From contig NC_084932.1 in the NCBI RefSeq assembly GCF_958298935.1, positions 8,163,501 to 8,227,500 of the forward strand: a DNA stretch of 64,000 bases. The letters are read 5' to 3'. Source of the DNA: Phragmites australis (lineage: Eukaryota; Streptophyta; Magnoliopsida; Poales; Poaceae). The notes under the pieces are model-generated. The model worked only from the letters and a program-made list of their open reading frames with translations. It was not told the DNA's origin and made no database searches. The translations under genes were made by a program, and so were the position numbers. Shown piece by piece: positions 34,213 through 43,951 of the stretch (position 1 is the stretch's first letter; the number at the start of each line of letters is the position of its first letter).

Positions 34213-36319
34213 CTAGGTTGACCTCCCTTTTGACTGTCTTGTGTGCCAAGTTCTGGTGGCCCCGTAGAATTTTGGCTCATCATCCTTAGCGTCCGGCTTG
34301 ATCTGTTTGCTGTGATATTCCGCAATAGCAACCTTTAGCTTATCTTCAAGCTTCTTGTTGATAACGTGGCACTTATCAAAGTCGTGCTGGCTGGTCTGAT
34401 GACCGGGACACCACTTCCTGCCACTACGGTTCAGGCCCTTGTTATCTCCAATGTTGCATGGCTTGCTCCTATCAACCGCGGCTACGGTCGTGTCTTTACC
34501 CTTGCGCTTGTCACCAGGTTTGTTCTTCTTCCCCTCATTCTTTGAAGACGCGGACTTGTCCTTGGTAGACTGAGGGTTCTTGGTGTGTGCCTCAGTTTTA
34601 GCACGCTTTGCACATTTTTCGGCTACCTCGAAGAGTTCCTTGATTGTATTGATCTTCCATGTAGGCAACTTCCCGACCAGATCTCTGTCCTCGACGCCTC
34701 TCTTGAAGACAATGACGATTGGCCCATCGGAGATGTGCGAGATCGTATTGCGTCTGTCACTGAACCTCCAGATGAAGTCACAAAGAGATTTGTCCTTACT
34801 TTGGTTCAGTTGATGAAGATCTTTTTCTGTTCCCGGGCGCTCGAATGTACCCTTGAAGTTGGCAATGAACTGAGCCTTCAGTTTGGCCCACGATCGGATC
34901 GAGTTGGAGGAAAGGTTCAACAACCAGGACCTTGCAGGTCTATCGAAGGTGGTTAGTAGGTAATTGGCAATTACCTTATAATCACCGCCAACCCCTCAAA
35001 TGACAATGGTGTAGATCTATAACAACTCATTGGGGTTGAGCATCCTGTCGTATTTCTGAATCGGACCTGCTTTAAACTTCTCGGGCCATCGTATCAATCG
35101 GAGCTCAGGTGCAAAGGCTTCCCAACCTCCGTTCAACTCCTCAGTAGGTGATGGGGGAGTGCTATCACGCTTGTTCCTACGGACAGGGGAATCATGTCGA
35201 CCATCTCATCTTAGAGATCTGTAGTTGCTACAACATCGATCGTCCTCACGACGCTCCTCATGGCGATTGTCAATTACCTCCTGTAAATCGTGCCTGTTGT
35301 GAGGGATGTGGATCCTTAGGTTGTCCTGCTTTCTATGCATATGCATAAGGCAGTTACAGTTCAGCCTATAGGGCTGTGGTCGAGCTTGACAACCCGAGCT
35401 TCCCATTTGTGATCCCTCAACTCGGGGATGTTCACGTCCTTGACTCCTCGAACCAGTGCCTTGTCGGCTGGGGTGCCTAGAGCCGCTAGGGTTATTTACT
35501 TAAGCAATTTGGATCTGAGCTGTATCGAGCAGAGTCTTCAGCCGGTTGACCATCTGGGTTAAGGGATTCGCCGGATCCAACTCTGGGAAAGATCTTAGAA
35601 TTAGATGTGCACCCTAGACATTGGCCTCGGGAGTACTGAAGGCACCACTGCCAATACTCAGCTGCAGTCGAGCCGATGTCACCCCATGGTCACTATTTCG
35701 AGGGAGCTCGTTTCTTGATCTTGGAGCTATTGCTAGGGGAAGCACTTGACCGGGAGGTGTTTCCATGGCAAGTCATCGTCGAACACCAGGGTCCAATCGA
35801 CCTTCTGCGGTCCATCGATGAAGAGTGGTGTCAGGAACAATGCCGGTGGTACCTCCTCCGCAATACCAGCACCTAAGACAATGGCCGCTGCCATTGGATC
35901 TTAGGGATTCCCTCACCATTGTTTACCATAGCGTCTGGATCTTCCGAGTTCTGTTCAATAGGTGTATCATCGACAACTCCAGCTATGAACACGAATTGAT
36001 CTGTTCGACTACTCTAGCTATTGGTGGAGTCGTTATCATTGCTCTCGTGATCATCGTCGTTGTCGATGTCCATGAACTGAAGAACGTTAGGCTCCTTGTG
36101 ATCCCAGTCGAGGTGCCCCACCTTGTGGTATGCTTCTAATGTGCTAGACTCGATAATACCGGTGTAGATCAATCTACTTTGATCATCCTAGCGGTATGCC
36201 ATAGTTCCAAAGATGATTTTAGAGCTGGTAGGAGGTGATGCGAAGATGACTGCCACCGACCTGAAGTGGTCATAGAAGCCGGTGTTGGAGAATTCGACGC
36301 GAGCGCGCACTTGAGACAT
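34213..36319 (-). pseudogene. Gypsy gag (retrotrans_gag), with stops and frameshifts
   Basis: It opens MSQVRARVEFSNTGFYDHF, with a stop after TMAYR and more stops further on. The conserved gag core is open for 236 codons (34923-34213): SWAKLKAQFIANFKGTFERP, then a segment matching the family pattern of a Leu/Arg-rich helix (KSLCDFIWRFSDRRNTI) and FKRGVEDRDLVGKL. A Lys/Asp-rich tail follows, with CPGHQTSQHDFDKCH as a possible degenerate zinc-binding site. The core is diagnostic of Tat/Retand-type gypsy gag. The protein would form the capsid. Confidence 0.75.
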
Positions 36320-36350
36320 GATTGAAACAGATGAAGGCCCCTAACTAGTG

Positions 36351-36866
36351 TGTCAACTATCGAAGATTAGTTCTCGACAATACATCCATAATTGAACTGG
36401 TGTACCTTCGAGATCAGGGATCAAGTAGGAAACAAGACACACAATGTAGACAGGTTTGGACCCTTGATGTGAAGTAATACCCTATGTCATGTGTGGATGA
36501 TGATGTATATGAATTGTATTGAGTACAAACAAAGTGGCTAGACCTATTACAATAGAGAAGGTCGGATCTAAGCTAATCTAGGGTTGAAGTCACCGAATAT
36601 CTCCGATGGCTATGGTCCTGCTGCTGCTTGCGTTGAGTTGCGTATGCGTTGGTCTGTTGAGTTCCCCCTCTAGAGGTCTAGGTCCCCGCCTTATGTAGGG
36701 GTCCTAGTGCTTCCCTAGGTCTAGCCGTAGTCGATAGAGAGTCATTCATCTTGTTAGCCAATGCAAGGCAACCGAATCCCATGTGGATACTAGTTGTGCT
36801 CGAGTCGGACAGAATTACAAACCGTCTAACAAGAATTTAGTCACCTATTCCTCAATCATCAATGAC
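36351..36866 (-). repeat. 5' LTR of the nested gypsy fragment
   Basis: On the plus strand it starts TGTCAACTATCGAAG at 36351. The far end is placed at about 36866, where integrase sequence of the host element (up to KYGH) stops. A second imperfect repeat of cttgaggtatc-gggaggccagt at 34072 and 34185 lies at the other end of the fragment. The far border is approximate. Confidence 0.55.
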
Positions 36867-37852
36867 CATACTTCAAAAATTTGTCAACCACTACTAGCAG
36901 AGCATTGAATCAGCCTGAACGAGGTAAGCCTTCAACAAAATCGAGTGATATAACTTGCCAAGACTGAGTAGGAACATGAAGAGGTTGGAGTAAACCTAGA
37001 TAGTTGGCGCGATCCTGTTTCACTTGTTGGCAAATTTGGCAGGATGTAACCAATTCATTGATTTGCACTTTCATGCCGCTCCAAGTGAACACCTTCTTTA
37101 TACAACGATACGTGAATGGAAATCCGAAGCTTCCACCGATGGTGTTGCTGTGAAAGGCGAGTACTGGTGCTGTGATCAGTGCTTGTTTGAGCATTTGAAA
37201 TGTTGCCTCCATCTGTGATGTCCAGATGAACGAACTGTGTTTGTGCACCATATCAGTGAGAGGCTTGCTGATTGAACCACATGGGAGCACAAACTTACGA
37301 TAATAACTAGCAAGGCCCAAAACACTGGGCAATTCTTTAATGAAACTTGGTGTTGGCCAATCTCTGATTGTCGCAATCTTTGATTCTTTTGTCTGAACCC
37401 TAGCGGCACTGACCACATGTCCCAGGTACGCGATGTGCTGTTATGCGAAGGTGCATTTCGACAGTTTGGCGTTCCACTGATCTGTGCGAAGAATATGTAA
37501 GACCTTCTCAATGTGAAGCAAATGCTCATCGAAGGACTTACTATTGATCAAAATATCATCGAAGAATACGGGAACGCACTTGCAGAGCAGTCTAGACAAT
37601 GTGGTGTTCATGGCGCTTTGAAATGTGGCTGGAGCACCCGATAATCTGAAAGATCATGACACAGAATTCATAGTGACTGGTCCACATTTGAAACATGGTC
37701 TTGAATTCCTCTCCCTCGCTCAGCCTTATAACTCATTGAGAAATTTGTCAATTATGGGAACTGAATACTTACTTTTGACTGATAGTGCATTCAACTGATG
37801 ATAGTCGACACCTAAACGCCAATTGTCGTCCTTCTTCTACACCAGGAGATGA
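36860..37852 (-). pseudogene. Gypsy reverse transcriptase, RNase H and integrase fragment
   Basis: Reading minus strand, the frame begins near PHLLV-stop-KKDDNWRLGVDYHQLNA (start of reverse transcriptase). It goes on with APATFQSAMNTTL and VPVFFDDILINSKSF, where the catalytic motif is FFDD in place of the usual V-x-FDDI/YxDD. Next come AYLGHVVSA and SVLGLASYYRKFV. RNase H is cut after APVLAFHSN and fused to the integrase zinc region GFPFTYRCIKKVFTW, CQICQQVKQDRANY, and LDFVEGLPRSG. A stop and VVVDKF-KYGH then precede the break. Multiple stops and an internal deletion make it dead. The DFVEGLP-SG wording is that of chromovirus-type gypsy. Confidence 0.8.
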
Positions 37853-37869
37853 GGTCTTTGATATTAGAT

Positions 37870-38174
37870 TGTAAGAACTACTCGGTGGAATTAGAAGAAC
37901 AACACAAAGAACACAGAAAGAGGTTTTGGGTTTAGGAGGATTTAGAGAGGAATTGTATTGTGTACATTAGACATTAAATGCGTCGTGTCCTTACCTCCGC
38001 CTTATGATTGTTTTTTTATCCTCTCCATTCATTACATGGGCTGAGCCCGCATGCTCACTGATAGACCCAACTTCGGCCTAACGTGCGCGGGTTAGGTTTC
38101 GACTAGCGGCCCGATCTCCTGTGCCTGATCTCCTCACACGATTCCTCTTCTTGTCCTGTACGGTGTCGCTAACA
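37870..38174 (-). repeat. 5' LTR of the CATCC gypsy element
   Basis: 305 bp from TGTAAGAACTACTCGG (37870) to GTCGCTAACA (38174). TG/CA ends are intact, CATCC lies directly outside, and the primer-binding site lies directly inside on the minus strand. Confidence 0.8.
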
Positions 38175-38179
38175 CATCC

Positions 38180-38881
38180 ACCATCGGGGCTATGCACACA
38201 CAGCATCAGTCTCGGCCAAGATGCTTGACCCGTCTCAGATCCAGCGCCATCCTCGCCTCTCGCTCTTCTCCTCCCACACTCACCAAGTCCCAGATTCGGT
38301 GCCTCGATTTGGAGAAGAAACCACTCCCAGGATCCATCGCCAGTTTGTGGGGAAAAGCGGCTCGTTGTGGCACGACTTCGGAGATAGGGAAATAGTAGAA
38401 TTCTGCTCGATTTCTTTTGTGTGCATGCTCTCGTGGAGACCTAATATGGACTTGGCTTGATTCGGAGAGAGGGAGAGAGAGATCTGGGAGCCAGGCCGGA
38501 TGCGTATTGGGCGTTGGGCCAATTTTGAGAAGACTTAGGTGTTTGTGCTAGTGATTTGGTACGACCACGGGTTGCTCCTGCCGTTGTACTATTTCTTCGG
38601 CGCCTTGCGCTTGCAGCTAGGTGAGCCCCATCAACAGCTCTGACAAGTGAGCCCCACCGACAAACATTACAAGGGCAAAATAGACATTGCACTGCGTTTC
38701 TCTCTCATGTTCACCCTTGAGAATATTATTTTATTGAATACGGTGTCTATCAGCAAATATCTATAGTTAGGCAGTGTCTTTTTGTAAAGAGTGAAAAATT
38801 CGGTGTCTTGCAACAGAAATCGCAAAGTGTGAGTGCCCTACGACAAAATTTGCTTAGAATATATTTACGCATAATAAACAT
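38180..38881. other. Intergenic sequence upstream of PSB33
   Basis: A Ser/Pro-coding patch at 38190-38460 has no domain. The rest is AT-rich. Before the gypsy insertion this joined directly to the sequence left of 33781. Confidence 0.4.
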
Positions 38882-39182
38882 TAGTGGCGGACCCAAGATT
38901 TCTAGGATGGGTATGGAAAATTGCTAGGGAGCAAACTAGCGAAGGGTAACTAGGCTGGTGGGTGATTATGTGTGTTTGTGCGTGGGCTGTAGACCGATGG
39001 GAGCATGCTGAAGTGAGGATGAGTCGACAGTGGACGTTTGATAGAAAGTTAATGTTATGAGTTTTAGATTCAATTAGATGCGTACTATATTTATGTCTAA
39101 TATATGCTACATATAATCAATTTTTTCTTTAAAAAATAGGTATACAATTGCATACCTATGCACCAATATAGGTCTGCCACTG
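38882..39182. mobile_element. 301-bp hAT-type MITE with 8-bp duplication
   Basis: The inverted ends TAGTGGCGGACC (38882) and GGTCTGCCACTG (to 39182) pair with two mismatches. The flanking octamers are ATAAACAT (38874-38881) and ATAAATAT (39183-39190), a hAT-length duplication with one change. There is no ORF. It lies about 300 bp upstream of the PSB33 TATA box. Confidence 0.7.
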
Positions 39183-39485
39183 ATAAATATTATATTAATA
39201 CTTTTTCTATAGTCTTATGTAACATCTGTCCATGCGACAAAATGAAAGCTCGTCTCGTTCCAGGCTAGGGCATAGAGCAACCAAACTGGTTCTGAAAGAA
39301 AGCTTGAATAAAATAGAAATACTAAAGTTCTCTTGAATCCCACAAAGTTTAAACTATTTCATCGAATTCTCTTTAAATTTATATATTTCAGAAAAAAAGT
39401 TAGGAAAAAATATATAAATTCGAGAAAAGGCTCTAGATTGAGCGCGCACTGGTTCTCGGCAGTTGGAGGCCACTGGACAGCAACC

Positions 39486-39492
39486 TATAAAG
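39486..39492 (+). promoter_or_regulatory. TATA box of PSB33
   Basis: TATAAAG lies 170 bp before the start codon and predicts transcription from about 39515-39525. The sequence after it is pyrimidine-rich (ttctcttcccc), as is common at plant starts. No other TATA-like site is nearer. Confidence 0.6.
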
Positions 39493-39548
39493 GTGTCCGC
39501 TTCTCTTCCCCACGCTCCGTTTCCCGCTTTTATCCCCAACCTGTGGCC

Positions 39549-39920
39549 ATGGACGCTCCACCCCGCACCACCACCACCCCCAGCCTCCCCACCTCCTCCT
39601 CCTCCTCAAACCCTAGCCCCACCCCTCTCTCACGCCTCCCTCCGCTCTCTTCTCCATGGCGGCCATCACCACAGCCACCGCGACCACCTCCTCCTCCTTC
39701 CTCCGCCGCCGCCCCGCCGCGCGCGTCCGCTACGCTGTCGCCGTCTCCCTCCGCGCGCGGCACTGCCACAACACCTCCAGGCTCGCCTGCCGCGCCGCCG
39801 AGGTGTCCGGGGCCGAGCCGTCTTCGGCGCCCGCGCCGCCGCAGGACGGGGGAGGCGGAGGTGCGTCTTGGGTGCCGGTGGTGCCGCTGGCGGCGCTACC
39901 ACGCGGGGAGCGACGGGTGA
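39549..39920 (+). promoter_or_regulatory. Overlapping upstream ORF in the PSB33 leader
   Basis: An ATG at 39549 in a strong context (G at -3, G at +4) opens a 123-codon Pro/Ser/Thr-rich frame (MDAPPRTTTTPSL start) that runs past the PSB33 start at 39656 in another frame and stops at 39918-39920. The PSB33 ATG itself has T at -3. If transcription starts near 39515, ribosomes would meet this ATG first. Whether the transcript includes it cannot be told from the sequence. Confidence 0.5.
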
Positions 39921-41681
39921 TCGTACAGGACGGGGAGGAGATCTTGCTGCTCTGGTACAAGGACCAAGTCTACGCCATCGAGAACCGATCCCCGGCCGAG
40001 GGCGCGTACACAGAGGGGCTCCTTAACGCCAAGCTCACCCAGGTGCGTTGCGCTCGTAACCTGCTCGGCCGAATGCCTGCCTGCGCGGCGCGTACCTGAT
40101 TACTGATCAGCTGTCGTTTCGTGCCTGGAGTGAGCTAGGCGTTTGTATGTTGCATGCTTCTTTGGTGTATTGTTGGGTAAAGACAGATTCTATAGTCGTG
40201 CGAAATATCCGGTCTGCTTGGAACGTTGGATTCTTTAGTCATACGCTGAAGTTTTGACGTCTCCTTTCCTAGGAAATCCTCACATACAAACGGGGCGTGG
40301 TGAATCACGAAACAAAAAGATTGTGGCTTGCTTGTAGTTATTCTAGAATACCCTTCCATTACAAAATACTTCTGTAAGCATGACCTGTACTTCTATTCTC
40401 CTGAATGCTGTCTCAAAGTGTGCAATCTGATGGCCATGAACCACAGTAGCCTTAAGGTTGTATTGGAATCGTAAGAATCGACTACCAAACATGCGAAGTG
40501 CCATGTAGTTCCCTTGTTGATTCTAGAATTTCAAACAAAAGTTACAAAAGTGTTTCTACATTGTCTGCTTAGTGTGATGAAGTGTCAACTTTAGGTCTGT
40601 TTTGTCTGTACAAAAATGCATCTTTACGTGAGTTTAGGAACTTGATGTCCGGGAAAAATTGCATCCACCTACACCCACACATGCACGCCACACCCCACTT
40701 CAGGAAAGAATGAAATTTCTCACAAAGAAGACACTTGTCTCAGATACTCCTGTGTCTTGCCTATTGCACTATGTTGCTTCCGTTTTCTGTACATGTTACA
40801 AGTCTGAAATGTTTGAGATTGTTTTCCACTCGGCCATATCAAGCTTTAACCTCCTCAACTCTATCATGGAAGATTCTTAAAGTTTTCTTTCATGCATTGT
40901 GTCTACTCCACACTGCTGACAAAGAAGTGTACGTGATTTTTTCTTTGACTTTGGTGCAGAACACTTTTTTTATTTTCTCTTTACTGAATATGACTTGTCT
41001 AACTGAGATAATTCGATGTTATAGATGTGACCTTATGTTCTTTTTGTCTTTCAGGATGGCTGTATTGTTTGCCCTTCAACAGACAGTACATTCGATCTTC
41101 GTTCTGGGGAAATAAAAGAATGGTATCCAAAAAATCCTGTTTTAAGGGCTCTTACACCTGCTTTGAGGAAACTGTTCGTGTACCGTGTGAAAACCGATGA
41201 AGAAAACATATATATCAGCATCAGTGGAGCTGAAAGTGCAGGATCAGCAGAGATTGTTTTCAGTGGGAAAGCTCAACCTGGGGTTACTGCGTCTGATGTC
41301 AATGTGGAAGAGGTATCACTTTTCCCTTCTATGATCTATTACTCTTACACTGAAAACAATCTTTAGACATTGATTTTCTATGTTCCAGATGATTCCTTCA
41401 TTTATAATTAACTTTAGTCTACCCTCATTGTCATGAAATGAGGATTTTACTGAACATTACAGCTAAATCATATCCCTTTGCATTTTCAGGTGAGAATGAT
41501 AGTTGATGAGGATGTTGGAGGTTTTGGTTTCACCAGTGTGAATGAACTGATCAATGGAAAAGCTGCTATAATTGGCTTTCTCTTATTGATAGATTTTGAA
41601 CTTTTAACTGGCAAAGGTTTTCTCAAGGGGACTGGTTTCTTAGACTTCATCTATGCTGTTTCAGGAGCTTTCAACTCATAA
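39656..41681 (+). CDS. PSB33: PSB33/LIL8, chloroplast Rieske-like thylakoid protein, three exons
   Basis: Exons 39656-40042, 41055-41312 and 41490-41681 (GT-AG introns, all in phase 0) give 278 residues, close to the roughly 290 of the Arabidopsis protein. Residues 1 to about 48 are rich in Ala/Ser/Thr/Arg without acids, as in chloroplast transit peptides. A Rieske-like fold covers about 70-200 (WVPVVPLAALPRGERRVIV, LLLWYKDQVYAIENRSPAEG, DGCIVCPSTDSTFDLRSGEI). The second ligand motif, C-x2-H in true Rieske proteins, reads CPST, and no C-x-H motif precedes it, so a 2Fe-2S cluster is not expected, as known for PSB33. The C-terminal NELINGKAAIIGFLLL and IDFELLTGKGF form one membrane helix (about 238-255) like the LHC motif. 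The protein sits in thylakoids and supports photosystem II under changing light. The gene is intact and stands alone between transposons. Confidence 0.9.
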
Positions 41682-42978
41682 ATATGTTTGTTCTTTGGTG
41701 TCACATTGTTATCAAGGTGCACTACTCTTTAAAATCTTGATTTTATAACATACGTTTGAGTGCATGAGTTGTAATCGAACATTATTTTCGCATGTGAAGT
41801 AAGGAATATGACAGATGCTTTTTCAGTACCTATTTCTATTTGACAATCTCTGCCCATAATAGTGCGTTCCACAGATCTTCCTAGAATTTCAAATGAAATG
41901 GTCCATGCTATATACATTTCCTGCACTGAATATGTAGCATTCTAGACTATTCATGTGCCAAACATCTAATCAATGAAAAAAATAACATGCACGGCCCATA
42001 AAAATCAATTTAACTGTCCATAACTGATTTCTGAACATGTGAGTTTCAGGTCATGGGAAAGTAAAGGTAGATGTTTGGCGAAACAGGAAAGCAAATGGTA
42101 ATATAGGAACAATGGGTCATGGGAAAGAACCAAGCAACAACTATCGTAGACCAAGTTGAGTGATGGAGTTTCCATATGTAGTCTTGATTGTTTACCTGGA
42201 CTCACACTGTAGTAGAGTGACTTGTAACAGCTTGGAGAGCAACCCTTGTAAAAAATGAAAAACAAATGAAAATGGTACTGAATGTCACTGGAACTTTCCA
42301 TGCACTTCAAGCTGCTTAGGACATAATTCTTTCTGCACTTTGCTCAACAGAGTTACTCCACAGCAAAGATGTGAGCTGACTATTACTGAAACTCTGCAAA
42401 TTCTGAAACTTGTTGTGTTGCGCTCCTTTCTTCTTCTTTTTTCAATGTCTAATGGCTATGGAGCCTTCTTCCCCACTTGTTTTTTTGGCCACATTTTCTC
42501 ATTACCTGTTTTCCTACATTTCTGAATATTTAGGACTAAAAGACATTTTCGTATGGTTCAAAGCATGCATATATAGGACGAGAAGATCGAAAATGCAGGG
42601 TTCTTGGCTCCTAGCGAACTCACACCACCATCCTTGCCATGTGGATATATTTGGTTATAGTATTTCGTGGCTCTGTATGTTATCAAGTAGTGTGCCTAGG
42701 ATTGTGGTAAACTGCTAAAACAAGTTGGCTTCTGCCTCCTTGGCGCTATGATATGATGCATCATGAATGATTTGCAACTGAAAGGAGCATTATGTAAAAT
42801 ACTATTATGAAATTCACCAGGTTATTTCAACTAATTATGATTCAAGAGTGACGTGTCGATCTTTCTGAACTTCCTTCAATAGATCTGCCTACATCTGATG
42901 AACTCTTGTTCCTCGATGATGACTGCAAATTACTCGGTAGATAACTGAAACTTAACCATCTTGGCTCATGAACCATAT
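41682..42978. other. 3' flank of PSB33
   Basis: Non-coding. The 3' UTR probably ends in the first few hundred bases, but no clear polyadenylation signal was fixed. Short frames at 42340-42718 have no domain. The stretch ends at the CATAT target site of the LTR element at 42979. Confidence 0.4.
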
Positions 42979-43737
42979 TGTTGATGACAATATTTGACAT
43001 CTATAATGGTCATTACAATGATGATCGACTCAATAAGATATTATTGGACTTGGTCGAATATGTAGAGGTGATCTTCGAGCCAGCGACCAGCGACAACGAC
43101 CAGCGACCACGGTGATCTCCGAACACAAATTTCAGCAGTTGGACAGGTGGAAGGACGGATTTGAGCACATGGGTACATCGACTGATTGGTCTCTAAGCAG
43201 GTAGTACACGAGCAGATGTTTGGCTCAAGCATGTAGTTGAATACAAGAACGTTGAACTATAATAAAGGATACTTGGATAAATATACGGGAGTTTACATGG
43301 TTGACTAGGAAAGATATGTTAGTCATAGAAAGTTCAGAGATTTGAAGGTCTGGTCAAATCATATATGTAAGTCTTGTTCGGTTTGAATTAGAAGTCCTGA
43401 TCTTGTACGACTAAGACTTACCGTCCTTTAAATATGAGAGGGTCATGGTTGATTGAGACAAATCATCTAATCGATTAAACACAATTTAAATTAACTTTTA
43501 TTTTTCCTAGTTCCTAAAGTCTCTTTCTCTTTTTCAATCTACATTGCTACCTGTTCTTGATCTCGACAACCAAGGACAAGCCGTCGGCCATCCATGCTTC
43601 TACGAGGTCCCTCCTGAGCGTGGGTGACAACGAAGGTATGACGACGTAGCGCCATGACCAAGGTATCTTAGGTGCTGCTCGCTGGATATTGCACATGAGG
43701 AGCTCAGTGTTTGGCGTGGCATATTTCTGCATTAAAG
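42979..43737 (+). repeat. 5' LTR of the CATAT element
   Basis: Starts TGTTGATGACAATATTTGAC and shares long blocks with 47203-48050, among them cggatttcagcagttgg, tatgttagtcatagaaagtt, cctttaaatatgagagg and gctcagtgtttggcgtg. It carries short gaccagcgaccac repeats near 43080-43110, fewer than the 3' LTR. The right border is approximate (43730-43740) because the last 20 bases diverge. Confidence 0.75.
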
Positions 43738-43951
43738 TATGAAACACTAGAGTTCTGGTATCCCGTATGGGTTCCGGTATCCTGTACGGGTCATAGTCGG
43801 AAGCAAATTTTAGGGTTCCTTTGCAAAGTACTGCATATATGTAGCCCCAAAGTTATGAAACACCATGATTATGTGCTACACTTAATGTCTCTACTCTGGT
43901 TTCACATTATAGCCGAATCAACAAAAAATCAGCAAACACGTATGGACCTAC

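Larger units (their letters stand above)
34071..36866 (-). mobile_element. Nested gypsy fragment (Tat/Retand-like), 5' LTR and gag
   Basis: On the minus strand, LTR (36866-36351), leader and gag (36319-34213) are present. Protease onward and the 3' LTR are missing. It interrupts the larger gypsy element between its integrase and 3' LTR. The plus-strand segment with ggtttggacccttgatgtga and aataccctatgtcatgtgtg is a wording typical of this LTR class in grasses. No target duplication can be tested because one end is lost. Confidence 0.65.
33786..38174 (-). mobile_element. Ty3/gypsy element with target duplication CATCC, internally deleted
   Basis: Two direct repeats form its LTRs (33786-34070 and 37870-38174). 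The 5-bp flanks are CATCC at 33781-33785 and CATCC at 38175-38179. On the minus strand, a degenerate primer-binding site (taatatcaaagacc, about 37850-37865) follows the 5' LTR, then reverse transcriptase begins almost at once, so gag and protease are deleted. Reverse transcriptase to integrase remains (37852-36860). A different gypsy fragment (34071-36866) is inserted before the 3' LTR and replaces its first part. Confidence 0.8.

Noticed and set aside
39463..40026. 187-codon ORF overlapping PSB33 exon 1
   Set aside because: It starts upstream of the TATA box and its His/Pro-rich text is an out-of-frame reading of exon 1.
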